Below are positions 58,301-64,000 of a DNA stretch of 64,000 bases, in pieces. The DNA is taken from positions 51,463,000 to 51,526,999 of the forward strand of contig CM074185.1 of the NCBI GenBank assembly GCA_037179385.1. Direction: 5' to 3'. Made by a program: the position numbers and the translations under genes. The DNA comes from Holothuria scabra. Lineage: Eukaryota > Echinodermata > Holothuroidea > Aspidochirotida > Holothuriidae. Position 1 is the first letter of the stretch; the number at the start of each line of letters is the position of its first letter. The notes beneath the pieces were generated by a model. That model had not been told where the DNA came from, searched no databases, and saw only the letters and a list, made by a program, of their open reading frames with translations.

Positions 58301-60962
58301 GCAATCCGTACACGTGCTTACGCACATGTACACAGGTACGTAATTTACTAACCGTACTTCTGTATTGCACGTACAGGTACACACAATGCAGTACTGTATG
58401 TAAGTATATTGGCTGGAAATCCCTTGTTGCTAAGCTGGACAATGGGCTCATACATAAACATATCAATGTCGGCTCAGTACAAAAGATGTAGGCAGGGATC
58501 AATGGGCTGTTTCATTAAAATCGAGCGTGCATCGGGGCTGAGCAAAAAATCTCTTTTTTTTCTTCAGAAATGGAAAGATCATAAAAAATACTACAAAATG
58601 ATACCTGGAAGTAATTGCGGACTTTTCTGGAACCCATTGTTATCATGTCACCAACGTTTTAAGCCCCAAAATGCTAAAGCAATATTACTTTTGGCGATCG
58701 CTTCCCTCCATTATAATGTAGAGTTCCTTTTCTTCTTTCTAACGATATATGGGTTGTAGGGGTCAAAGGTTCAGCCCCAATGCACGATCAAGTCAAAGAT
58801 GGCTGTGTGTGGCATTTTACGTGTGACCAAAACACACTTTTGACTGTCACCGTTGCAACGATGCTTCAAAGGGATCCTTAGAAACTGTAACATATTTTTT
58901 CTTCTTTTTGTTTTAGAGCTTATTTGGTGAAATATTATAGTAGAAATATGTCTTTGGTGTACTAATTTTACAGTGTAGGCAAAATTTCCACAATTTTGAG
59001 TGTCGTAAATTCAGTTTTTAAACACACTGTTTTAGCGACCTCGTGTTTGGGTGTGAGTAGGCCTAGGGCCTAGTTCTGCGAGAATTTTGGAGAAAAATTC
59101 TGTGTGCGTGCGACAACCCTATTCTAGGAATGATTTTTGACTATTTGCAAGTTCATGTAGAAACACTTATTGTACGAGGGCTCATTCAAACGAAGGAATT
59201 TCTAACCAGAATCGAAGTGTCATTTTGCTGCATTTTGACCTCAGACTGTACATGAAAGCCAATAGGCCTATACTGAGAACTTTGCGATTGAAAGTCACTT
59301 GCACTAGGGTTGTCGCACGCACACAGAATTTTTCTCCAAAATTCTCGCGGAACTACTCACAGCCAAACACGAAGTCGCTAAAACAGTGTGTTTAAAAACT
59401 GAATTTACGACACTCAAAATTGTCAAAATTTTGCCTGCACTGTAAAATTAATATACTTAAGACATATTTCTACTATAATATTTCACCAAATAAGCTTAAA
59501 AACAAAAAGAAGAAAAAATATGTTACAGTTTCTAACGATCCCTTTGAAGCATCGTTGCAACGGTGACAGTCAAAAGTGTGTTTTGGTCACACGTAAAATG
59601 CCACACACAGCCATCTTTGACTTGATCGTGCATTGGGGCTGAACCTTTGACCCCTACAACCCATATATCATTAGAAAGAAGAAAAGGAACTCTACATTTT
59701 AATGAAGGGAAGCGATCGCCAAAAATAATATTTCTTTACCATTTTTTGGCTTAAAACATTGGTGACATGGTTACAATGGGTTCCAGAAAAATCCGCAATT
59801 GCTTCTAGGTATCATTTTGTAGCGTTTTTTATGATCTTTCCATTTCCGAAGAAAAAAAAATGAATTTTTGCTCAGCCCCGATGCACGCTCGATTTAAATG
59901 AAACAGCCCATTGATCCCCGCCTACATCTTTTGTACTGAGCGGACATTGATATGTTTATGTATGAACCCATTGTTCAACTTAGCAACAAGGGATTTCCCG
60001 CCAATATGCTTACATACAGTACTGCATTGTATATACCTGTACGTGCAATACCGAAGTACGGTTAGAAAATTACGTACTTGTGTACATGTGCGTAAGCACG
60101 TGTACGGATTGCTATAGCATAGACTGTGTGTAAGCAGGCTATGTGCGACTTGTTAATGCATGTTACGTACACAGAACGCAAGCTATCATGACACGGACGC
60201 GTGATCACTGAGTGTCTTGCCCAGTAACGTTGCATATTCACGCCAGCACATCTGGTGTACGTAACACAGTGATGAATAATCAAAGCGTCTGAGTGAGCAG
60301 TTACGATGTTGTTTTTGACCAACTTTTGCAGGCAGATCGTAACACTGAAGCATACGGCGATTTGGAGAAATCGTAAGGATTATGGAGACATAAAATCGGC
60401 TATATTTTGAAAAGTACTGGTCGGATTTTGATAAAATTTGGCATGGTTGCTTAGAAAAGGGTACCTAACAATGTAAATCAGTCAAATTCTTCAAGTTTGA
60501 TATTTTTCGTGTAGTCGTATTTTAATTTTAGTGCGACAACCCTAGGCCTAGCCTAGGCCTACTTGCACATCATTTTGTGGTAATATAATTATAAGTTCGA
60601 TGTGTGTAATATTTGCCAGTTTAGAACGTATTTTGTTCTGGGAGCCTAATGATGGGATTCCCTGTTAGCGGGGCAAGAGCTGTGATGTGGAGTGTAATGA
60701 GCTTAGGCCATGTAACGTAACACACAGCCCTGTTCAAGGGCTAGAGTAGGCCTAGCCTAGGCCTAGGCATAGGCATAGGCATAGCCTAGGCCTAGGCCTA
60801 AGGCCTAACGTTAACGTTAAGTAGGCTAAGTTCTCATTGGGTCACAAAGAAATGTCAACGCCGAGTAGCCTAACCCATCCAAACAAAACTTGTAAAACTT
60901 ACTGCCTTGGCTCTTTGAACTGCTTCGGAGAGTTTTAAACTATCGCCTACAGTTGCATCCAT
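36989..60962 (-). CDS. FUBP1: Far upstream element-binding protein (FUBP/KHSRP family), 19 coding exons
   Basis: Joining 19 GT-AG exons gives 2160 nt, or 719 residues plus TAG, with every splice phase consistent. Residues 1-35 are the N-box helix (KLSEAVQRAKAIAAKIGG), which in vertebrate FUBP1 contacts PUF60/FIR. A basic GGLKRPL segment near 72 may be a localisation signal. KH1 (about 107-172, GRKG 121-124), KH2 (184-250, GKGG 199-202), KH3 (262-327, GRSG 274-277) and KH4 (371-437, GKGG 384-387) all keep their GxxG loops. An RGG-rich stretch (330-363) sits between KH3 and KH4. The 440-719 tail is Gly/Pro/Gln-rich with Tyr motifs (NPYYNYYQQ, SAYYRQQ, DYTQQWADYYRQL), as in FUBP activation domains. 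The family binds single-stranded DNA such as FUSE and AU-rich or intronic RNA, acting in transcription, splicing and mRNA decay. It is probably the single invertebrate counterpart of FUBP1, KHSRP and FUBP3. Exons are listed separately. Confidence 0.95.
38224..38301 (-). CDS. FUBP1: FUBP exon 18
   Basis: 78 nt encoding AAPGALPGQAPPPQDPNQLS then AYYRQQ. Acceptor CTTTATTGTAG, donor GTACGT. Confidence 0.9.
38985..39263. mobile_element. TTAA-flanked MITE, copy 2, in FUBP intron
   Basis: The left end is TTAAAGAACCAATCTTCGCA and the right end, reverse-complemented, is TTAAAGGCCCAGTTCTCTCA. Internal CTCAATTGGCTCAGC and GGTACTGTTTGGGG match the copy at 8654 in inverse orientation. Confidence 0.65.
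39508..39706 (-). CDS. FUBP1: FUBP exon 17 (Tyr motif, Gln-rich)
   Basis: 199 nt, residues 509-574, with NPYYNYYQQPQPQPQQP. Acceptor TTTTTTTCTAG, donor GTACAG. Confidence 0.9.
40247..40361 (-). CDS. FUBP1: FUBP exon 16 (Gln/Pro-rich)
   Basis: 115 nt encoding GGHPPHPQPQQQQYGAPWGN and NYQQPWQPQPPQPAPQQQ. Acceptor TTTGTTTCCAG, donor GTAAGG. Confidence 0.9.
41545..41636 (-). CDS. FUBP1: FUBP exon 15 (Gly/Pro-rich)
   Basis: 92 nt encoding FGPPGSYSGPPGGPGMGPGG and PGGYGNHGPP. Acceptor TTCTTGATATAG, donor GTAAGT. Confidence 0.9.
42184..42344 (-). CDS. FUBP1: FUBP exon 14 (KH4)
   Basis: 161 nt encoding GGETIKSIMDQTGAHVEVNR through EHAQQLIDEKVNS. Acceptor CCTTTTTTCAG, donor chosen as GTAAGT. An overlapping GTGTAA two bases upstream would break the frame. 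Confidence 0.92.
43699..43867 (-). CDS. FUBP1: FUBP exon 13 (RGG box, KH4 start)
   Basis: 169 nt encoding a GRGRGRGRGGFRGGRGG-type segment, then DPVEHYVPEGKCGIVIGK. Acceptor TTTTGTTTACAG, donor GTAAAG. Confidence 0.94.
44665..44749. repeat. ~84-bp dispersed repeat, copy A
   Basis: GGCTCAGACA...GAGTACTGGAAAGTTT and the following ACAGGGCAAGTTATTGTCAT are repeated at 49125-49208 with few mismatches. Both copies are in FUBP introns. Confidence 0.8.
44864..45211. repeat. 178-bp tandem duplication in FUBP intron
   Basis: Unit 1 (44864-45041) and unit 2 (45042-45211) differ at only a few positions (for example CAGGAG versus CAGGAA and CGCTGTA versus CGCTATA). Confidence 0.95.
45286..45546. mobile_element. 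TA-target MITE with ~65-bp inverted ends
   Basis: The left end is GACGAATCCGATCAG...GGCCGCCATTAGTGGGGTCC. The right end, reverse-complemented, is CACAAATCCGGACAG...GGCCATAACTGGGGTCC. TATA flanks both ends, consistent with a TA target duplication as in Tc1/mariner-type elements. A relative lies at 15826-16125. Confidence 0.7.
45900..46000 (-). CDS. FUBP1: FUBP exon 12 (KH3 end)
   Basis: 101 nt encoding DDPLSPNRVALISGSAQSVD and RAMEIIQDILDNAK. Acceptor TTTCTTTCGCAG, donor GTAAGT. Confidence 0.94.
46500..46731 (-). mobile_element. tRNA-SINE with cloverleaf-like head
   Basis: The minus-strand head (46731 to 46661) starts GTCTTTG and ends CAAAGAC, a perfect 7-bp acceptor-like stem. It has box-A-like ATGGTAGAGCATCC, a TCCAC/GTGGA stem around a 7-base loop with CCC at the anticodon position, and a shortened box B (GGTCGAGTC). 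The body then runs through GTGCGTGATGCTCCGCTTAA, AAAAAAGGGCGTGGCCGGCT and CTGGGCTGTAAAACTTCATC. Because the T-arm lacks one base and pairs poorly, this is a SINE head and not a functional tRNA gene. Confidence 0.75.
47463..47575. repeat. 33-bp tandem repeat, ~3.4 units, beside exon 11
   Basis: CATGATGTCAGGAATGATAC plus ACATTTATTGAGA repeats at 47465, 47498 and 47531, about 40 bp from the exon 11 donor. Confidence 0.95.
47616..47718 (-). CDS. FUBP1: FUBP exon 11 (KH3 start)
   Basis: 103 nt encoding IPVPKPLVGMVIGRSGETIK and NIQLDTGAKVQFKE. Acceptor CATTAATTCCAG, donor GTATGT. Confidence 0.94.
48247..48264 (-). CDS. FUBP1: FUBP exon 10 (18-nt microexon)
   Basis: Encodes QGAGKE in phase 0 between exons 9 and 11, so inclusion or skipping keeps the frame. 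A long pyrimidine tract (TTCTTTTTCTTTTTCTTTTT) precedes CATTCAAAG, and a perfect GTGAGT donor follows. Without it the protein is 713 residues. Confidence 0.65.
49125..49208. repeat. ~84-bp dispersed repeat, copy B
   Basis: Counterpart of the repeat at 44665-44749, in direct orientation. Confidence 0.8.
49583..49621 (-). CDS. FUBP1: FUBP exon 9 (KH2 end)
   Basis: 39 nt encoding AAEQAVRDLINNE. Acceptor CTCCCTAACAG, donor GTAAGT. Confidence 0.9.
50145..50243 (-). CDS. FUBP1: FUBP exon 8 (KH2)
   Basis: 99 nt encoding STLQVRMAMIQEGTENTGQ and AKPLRISGDKDKVK. Acceptor TTTGCACACAG, donor GTAAGG. Confidence 0.94.
50350..50705 (-). mobile_element. tRNA-SINE copy interrupted by another insert
   Basis: GGAGTTTTACAGCTCAGTTT, GGCCTTTTTTCCAG and GGCTTGTTTCTCTACTTC match the SINE body. 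The match resumes at about 50612 with TGAGCACTATGCATAAAGGC and AAGTCTTTGGTTTGACC. The segment between them is a separate insertion. Confidence 0.6.
50448..50608. mobile_element. hAT-like MITE nested in the SINE
   Basis: The ends are CAGCGACCGCGGAG and, reverse-complemented from the right, CAGGGACTGCGGAG. TTTGC stands on both sides. The GC-rich interior (GCGGGGGCTAAAGCCCC) contrasts with its surroundings. Confidence 0.6.
51254..51395 (-). CDS. FUBP1: FUBP exon 7 (KH1-KH2 linker, KH2 start)
   Basis: 142 nt, residues 162-209, including EILIPADKVGLIIGKGGETI. Acceptor TTTTACTTTTAG, donor GTAAGT. Confidence 0.94.
53433..53490 (-). CDS. FUBP1: FUBP exon 6 (KH1 end)
   Basis: 58 nt encoding ASGPDKRRPCTLSGSRQAI. 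Acceptor TTCTTATAG, donor GTAAGT. Confidence 0.92.
54350..54392. repeat. T/G homopurine-homopyrimidine tract
   Basis: A T run is followed by about 15 G and GGGAGGGAGGG in a FUBP intron. A C-rich tract follows near 54490. Confidence 0.8.
54565..54636 (-). CDS. FUBP1: FUBP exon 5 (KH1 GxxG)
   Basis: 72 nt encoding IIGRKGEQIQKLQDETSC and NLQIDT. Acceptor CACTACAG, donor GTTAGT. Confidence 0.93.
54777..54829 (-). CDS. FUBP1: FUBP exon 4 (KH1 start)
   Basis: 53 nt encoding QANLCKEDYFIPDHMVGL. Acceptor CTTCTTTCAG, donor GTAAGT. Confidence 0.92.
55924..55960 (-). CDS. FUBP1: FUBP exon 3
   Basis: A 37-nt exon (PFGAQLAQQKMT) with acceptor TTTATTGCAG and donor GTGAGT. Phases match both neighbours. 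Confidence 0.85.
56256..56460 (-). CDS. FUBP1: FUBP exon 2 (N-terminal linker, basic motif)
   Basis: Acceptor TTTCTCTTTCAG, donor GTAAGT, 205 nt, residues 21-88. It continues the N-box (IAAKIGG) and carries KRPLDEGNGESEPPVK. Confidence 0.9.
56692..57256. mobile_element. Palindromic MITE with TA duplication
   Basis: Left CATTTAGTCACCCCACACTT and right AAGTGTGGGGTGACTAAATG are exact inverted repeats flanked by TA on each side. Homology continues inward: TGAACG-type blocks at 56780 and 57160, and AAATAACTGAC at 56900 against GTCAGTTATTT at 57119. Related fragments recur at about 57730-57850 and 60640-60760. Confidence 0.75.
57730..57850. repeat. Fragment of the 56692 MITE family
   Basis: GACTACGTTTGAGAACGTT, GTGCAAGGGCTGTGTTGTGA and GGCCATGTAAAG match the right arm of the 56692 element. 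Confidence 0.6.
57874..59121 (+). mobile_element. 1.24-kb TIR element, copy A (FUBP intron 1)
   Basis: Starts GGGTTGTCGCAC (57876) and ends GTGCGACAACCC (59119), flanked by TA on both sides. No transposase was recognised. The open frame at 58022-58351 also exists in copy B but has no known domain. TA duplication and short inverted ends suggest a Tc1/mariner-type non-autonomous element. Confidence 0.85.
59305..60544 (-). mobile_element. 1.24-kb TIR element, copy B, inverted
   Basis: Starts GGGTTGTCGCAC (59307) and ends GTGCGACAACCC (60542) with TA on both sides. Its content is the reverse complement of copy A over the full length with scattered substitutions and small indels. The copies are separated by about 185 bp. 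Confidence 0.85.
60640..60830. repeat. MITE fragment and CCTAGG-rich simple repeat
   Basis: GAGCTTAGGCCATGTAACGT and CACAGCCCTGTTCAAGGGCT belong to the 56692 family. They are followed by GGCCTA/CATAGG repeats (60733-60815). Confidence 0.6.
60903..60962 (-). CDS. FUBP1: FUBP exon 1 (start codon, N-box)
   Basis: ATG lies at 60960-60962. The exon encodes residues 1-20, ending QRAKA, with donor GTAAGT. The start was chosen because the conserved N-box begins shortly after it and no in-frame ATG is obvious upstream. Confidence 0.88.
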
Positions 60963-61150
60963 TCCTTCGTACCCTTAAAAGTACAGGAAATTTAGGCAGC
61001 AATCGGCAAAAATGTATGTAAATTTTTAATCATGTGCAGAATCGTGAGAAATGACTGTTACCGCGTGGGTCGCATGCGCACTGCACCTACATATTAATAG
61101 TGCATGCATAGTATGGTGACGTGACGGACTTCCCATACACTATTTAAGCC
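60963..61150 (-). promoter_or_regulatory. FUBP 5' UTR and promoter-like region
   Basis: Upstream of the start codon on the minus strand lies TGCGCATGCG (61071-61080), matching the core of an NRF-1 site. Further upstream is CCGTCACGTCACC (about 61115-61127), a CRE-like element. Both sit in a locally GC-richer stretch. No strong TATA box was seen at a convincing distance. The transcription start is not determined. Confidence 0.45.
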
Positions 61151-61639
61151 CGTGACTGTGGTACATGCAGTGTGCGTCTACATGCAAATTATGTAGGTGT
61201 CGCGGGTAATTAGTACGGGTCACCCCATCGCAGTGTTTTTACTTTCTATGTTCGATATGATCCCATGTAAACTGTCCAGGTTGACCCTAACTAACGAAAA
61301 AAAAACGTTCAAATTAGGTAGCGGACCACTAACTCCAATACTCGTGCCTGAAAAAATGTTTACTGACAGACAAAGCGCCATACAAATTTTATGGGATGTT
61401 GTTTCTGACTGTGTTCCTTGCAAAATATGATTATTTTTCCATTTGGGTTTTGCAGACAATGAATTTAAATACAGACTGTGCAATCTGACCAATTTTAGTG
61501 CCATTTTTTATGTTATTACTCCACTCTGTGAAATACCGTTTTTGAGTAGCTATGGCGGTAAACACGTCCCTATCATTCAAGGCTCTCTAGCTCAAAATTT
61601 CAATGGTCATGGTATAAAAATTTGAAAGTGCCATGAAAG

Positions 61640-61960
61640 CCGAGATTGTGAGCTTTGATCAGAGTGGTGGCATGTCCTGTCCTGTTAGCAAAAGTCGGCG
61701 GTCCACTGGTGGCAAAATGGCCAACAGCGGGCCGATGGAGGTCCGCCAGCTGAATCCTGACTTCCATGATGTCATACAGTTGTTTAACCAATCAGCATCG
61801 CTGCCATCGGCGGACCGCTGGTTTGCCACCGGACAATTCGCCGGCGGGCTGGCGGAGCTGCCTACAGCGGACCGCCATTGGGCCGGCCAAATTTTGCTAT
61901 CAGGGTGGTTGAAATTTAAACTTCCACTGGGAGCTAGGGGGCTTGGAAGTAGCCAAATTT
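61640..61960. repeat. GC-rich MITE-like stretch
   Basis: GGCGGTCCACTGGTGGCAAA and TTTGCCACCGG with GGCGGACCGC blocks appear in inverted and direct arrangement, much richer in GC than the flanks. Ends were not defined. Confidence 0.4.
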
Positions 61961-62399
61961 AGTCAATGGGACTTACATTTAGTGGCCCGCTACCTATTAA
62001 AATGGAAGTCAGCCGTATGTAAGATGACACCATCCATAAAGTCAAGTAGAACTGTATTTTGCCTGCAGATACGCCGAATTGTAGTGCCCGTGTATGGGCG
62101 GGGTTTGGGGCGGGGGCTTATAAAATGTTTGGATGTGGTTCTTTGGTGGCGGTACAGTCCTAGCATAAATAACAGCTCGGTCAACCATGATTGACAACAC
62201 GAATGGCTGGAGCGAAACTGCCGTAAGCTAATCTAAGGCTAAACTACTAGGCTGGATAACACTCTTACGTTATCTTGATAGGCCTCAGAGGCTCAGAGGT
62301 TGTGGTTCTGGTTCTGTTGAGTTACTGCATAATCTCCACAAAACGGGATATAACGTGCAGGCACAGAAGGCTGAGCAGCAAAATAATTAATAAAATCAA

Positions 62400-62990
62400 G
62401 CTCTAATTTCTTCAAGACTTATGGAACCCAATCTTTACTTAAAAGCGTTCACAGTGGGGGCATCCCTAACACTGGGTAGCAGGCAGTTCCATTCAGCAAA
62501 AGTCCCAGGGAACAGTGAATATTTAGAACAATCTTTGTGGGATGATAGTTTCACAAATGAACTAGAGGTATGTGCTCTGGTAGACACACCACTAGAGGGA
62601 GCTGACTGGTATGGATCGGTATCAATTGCAACTAATTTGTTGATGAACTTATAAATAAGGGTCAATCTTTGGGCAGCCCTCCTATGCTCCAGTGATTCCC
62701 AGGCGAACTAGAAATCATTTATGTGACGCTGGCCTTTTGTCTAGAGTTTTTACAGACGAATCTCGCACTATGGCGCTGGACTCCCTCAAGCTGGTTTTCA
62801 AATCTTTTGGTAGGGTCCCAGACAGAGGCACTACATTCAAGCCGCGGACGTCTTACTAAGGTTTTATACACCACCGCTTTCAGTTTCACCTCACGGCTAC
62901 AACTGTACAAATTTCTCCGAAGCAGGCCAAGGATTTAATTCGCCTTTGACGTCATTTTATGAACATGATTTGTCCAGCTTAATTTTTTAT
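62400..62990 (-). pseudogene. LINE reverse transcriptase 3' fragment (CR1/Jockey-like)
   Basis: The minus-strand translation reads WTNHVHKMTSKAN, then LGLLRRNLYSCSREVKLKAV, VYKTLVRRPRLECSASVWDP and LEGVQRHSARFVCKN. After a frame change it reads LFPGTFAEWNCLLPSVRDAP near the C-terminus. This is the conserved end of LINE reverse transcriptases. An in-frame TAA after KAN and frame changes show it is dead. Confidence 0.85.
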
Positions 62991-63023
62991 TTATTTCCAA
63001 CCCCAGGTAGGTATGATTATAAT

Positions 63024-63072
63024 GGGTCAATATAGGCCCACCCTGTACAACCTGGTGGGGCTATATTGACCC
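63024..63072. repeat. 19-bp-arm hairpin
   Basis: GGGTCAATATAGGCCCACC and GGTGGGGCTATATTGACCC are complementary with one mismatch around an 11-base loop. Confidence 0.85.
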
Positions 63073-63103
63073 GGACACCCGGCTCTATTATTCGAGTTCT
63101 TCG

Positions 63104-63240
63104 TTAAGCCATGAGGGCCAGTCATCTCACCCCAGACTGCAATTATTGTAGTGGTTAACGGAAATTCTCAATTTGCTCGGCTATTTGATTGACAGCTAAT
63201 TCAAACACGAATGTAGAGAACCAAAACTTATATTACACAG
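63104..63240. mobile_element. Fragment of TTAA MITE family
   Basis: TTAAGCCATGAGGGCCAGTC followed by ATCTCACCCC, then TTCTCAATTTGCTCGGC and ATTCAAACACGAATG, parallels the 38985 copy. The opposite end was not found. Confidence 0.45.
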
Positions 63241-63244
63241 CATT

Positions 63245-63330
63245 CAGTGGCGAAGCCAACGGGGGGGGGGGGGGGGGGGGGGGCCTCGGGGGCCTAGGGC
63301 CCTCCAAATTTTCTTCAGCCCCCCCCCACA
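63245..63330 (+). mobile_element. hAT-like terminus with G24 run
   Basis: CAGTGGCGAAGCCAAC precedes an uninterrupted run of about 24 G (63260-63283), then GGGCCTAGGGCCC and a C run. Confidence 0.5.
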
Positions 63331-64000
63331 CAGATTTTTTGCGTTCAGTTAAAGTAATTGAAAAGAATAAAATGTTTGAACGGAAATAAAATTTGCAGTA
63401 TTCCTTCAAAACAGTAAATAAATAAAATGTGTAAAAATTAATAAAAAAAAACATGGATGAATGTGTGTAAAACACATTTTGTGCGCACGTACGAAATCAA
63501 GTAATAACTTCAAAATGCCTACTTTCACTAAATTAGATACCGTTTGTGATCTGCACTGTCGTTTATTGCATTTCACGTCGAAGATGAAACGAAAGTCTCG
63601 ACGACAAACTTTAATGTGACTTTGCTATATAGGTTACGACCCTTTCTGCCTTTCGGATGGCTGATTGATTTACTGAAAATAAGGCAATCGTACACTGAAG
63701 ACCACTCTTACACGACCATTCCTATACAAAATATGCCGTAAGCAGGTTATGATAATGTTCTGCCGTCGGATAATTCTTCCCTTCCATCCTTAACAAGTAG
63801 GCCTATGTCGTGCCTCACTCCTCCTCATGACAAGTGCCACTGTAGGACGATTTTTGCGACGAGTCCTCTTTAAACTAGTTGGCACTGGCGTCCGGGGATT
63901 TGTAAAATGTCCACAAGGTCCAGATTTCATGTGTTTCCACATGATCCATACTTCTGCTTTGCGGTTCAATTATTTTGAGAGATTTATTCGTAGTATTTTA
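63331..64000. other. Gene-free end of window
   Basis: No coding frame or repeat was recognised. Confidence 0.4.

Noticed and set aside
58022..58351. 109-codon frame, with a near-identical one at 60062-60322 on the other strand
   Set aside because: Both are the same stretch of the inverted 1.24-kb elements. No domain is present and the duplication explains the matching frames.

Overview
This window looks like animal nuclear DNA. Genes are split by GT-AG introns and embedded in AT-rich sequence packed with SINEs, LINE remnants, MITEs, satellites and microsatellites. The two recognisable genes and the repeat mix suggest a marine invertebrate deuterostome, perhaps an echinoderm. That taxonomic call is inference, since no diagnostic marker gene is present. 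No prokaryotic features are expected or seen.

Layout. 1-1.2 kb: a LINE 3' remnant and a two-copy ~345-bp repeat. 3.84-5.97 kb: a transposon-like unit with 17-bp inverted ends, filled with about 60 copies of a CTTAAG-centred palindrome. 6-10.6 kb: gene-poor, with small elements. 10.65-11.78 kb: two huge pure tetranucleotide arrays. 11.89-13.39 kb: the terminal coding exon of an SLC10-family transporter, with its 3' end. 14-33 kb: no convincing host gene but a dense mosaic of mobile elements. These include a 4-kb element with ~760-bp inverted repeats, a 1.75-kb TTAA element, a solo-LTR candidate, LINE fragments, three SINE-like families, a hAT element with a perfect 8-bp target duplication, and a 100-bp retroposon with a 28-bp target duplication.

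33.6-61.1 kb, minus strand: one long gene, a far-upstream-element-binding protein (FUBP/KHSRP family). I could reassemble it from 19 coding exons (36989-60962) with consistent splice phases into a 719-residue protein: N-box, four KH domains, an RGG segment and a Tyr/Gln/Pro-rich tail. Its introns hold MITEs, tandem repeats and SINEs. Intron 1 contains two near-identical 1.24-kb elements in opposite orientation, so the pre-mRNA could fold into a very long double-stranded hairpin. A GC-richer promoter-like stretch with an NRF-1-type site lies just upstream of the start codon. 61.1-64 kb: a GC-rich MITE-like stretch, a CR1/Jockey-type LINE fragment and other repeats.

The two genes are not obviously linked in function. 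The transporter would sit in a membrane. The FUBP protein would bind single-stranded DNA and RNA in the nucleus and cytoplasm. Most of the unexplained signal in the window is mobile-element structure.
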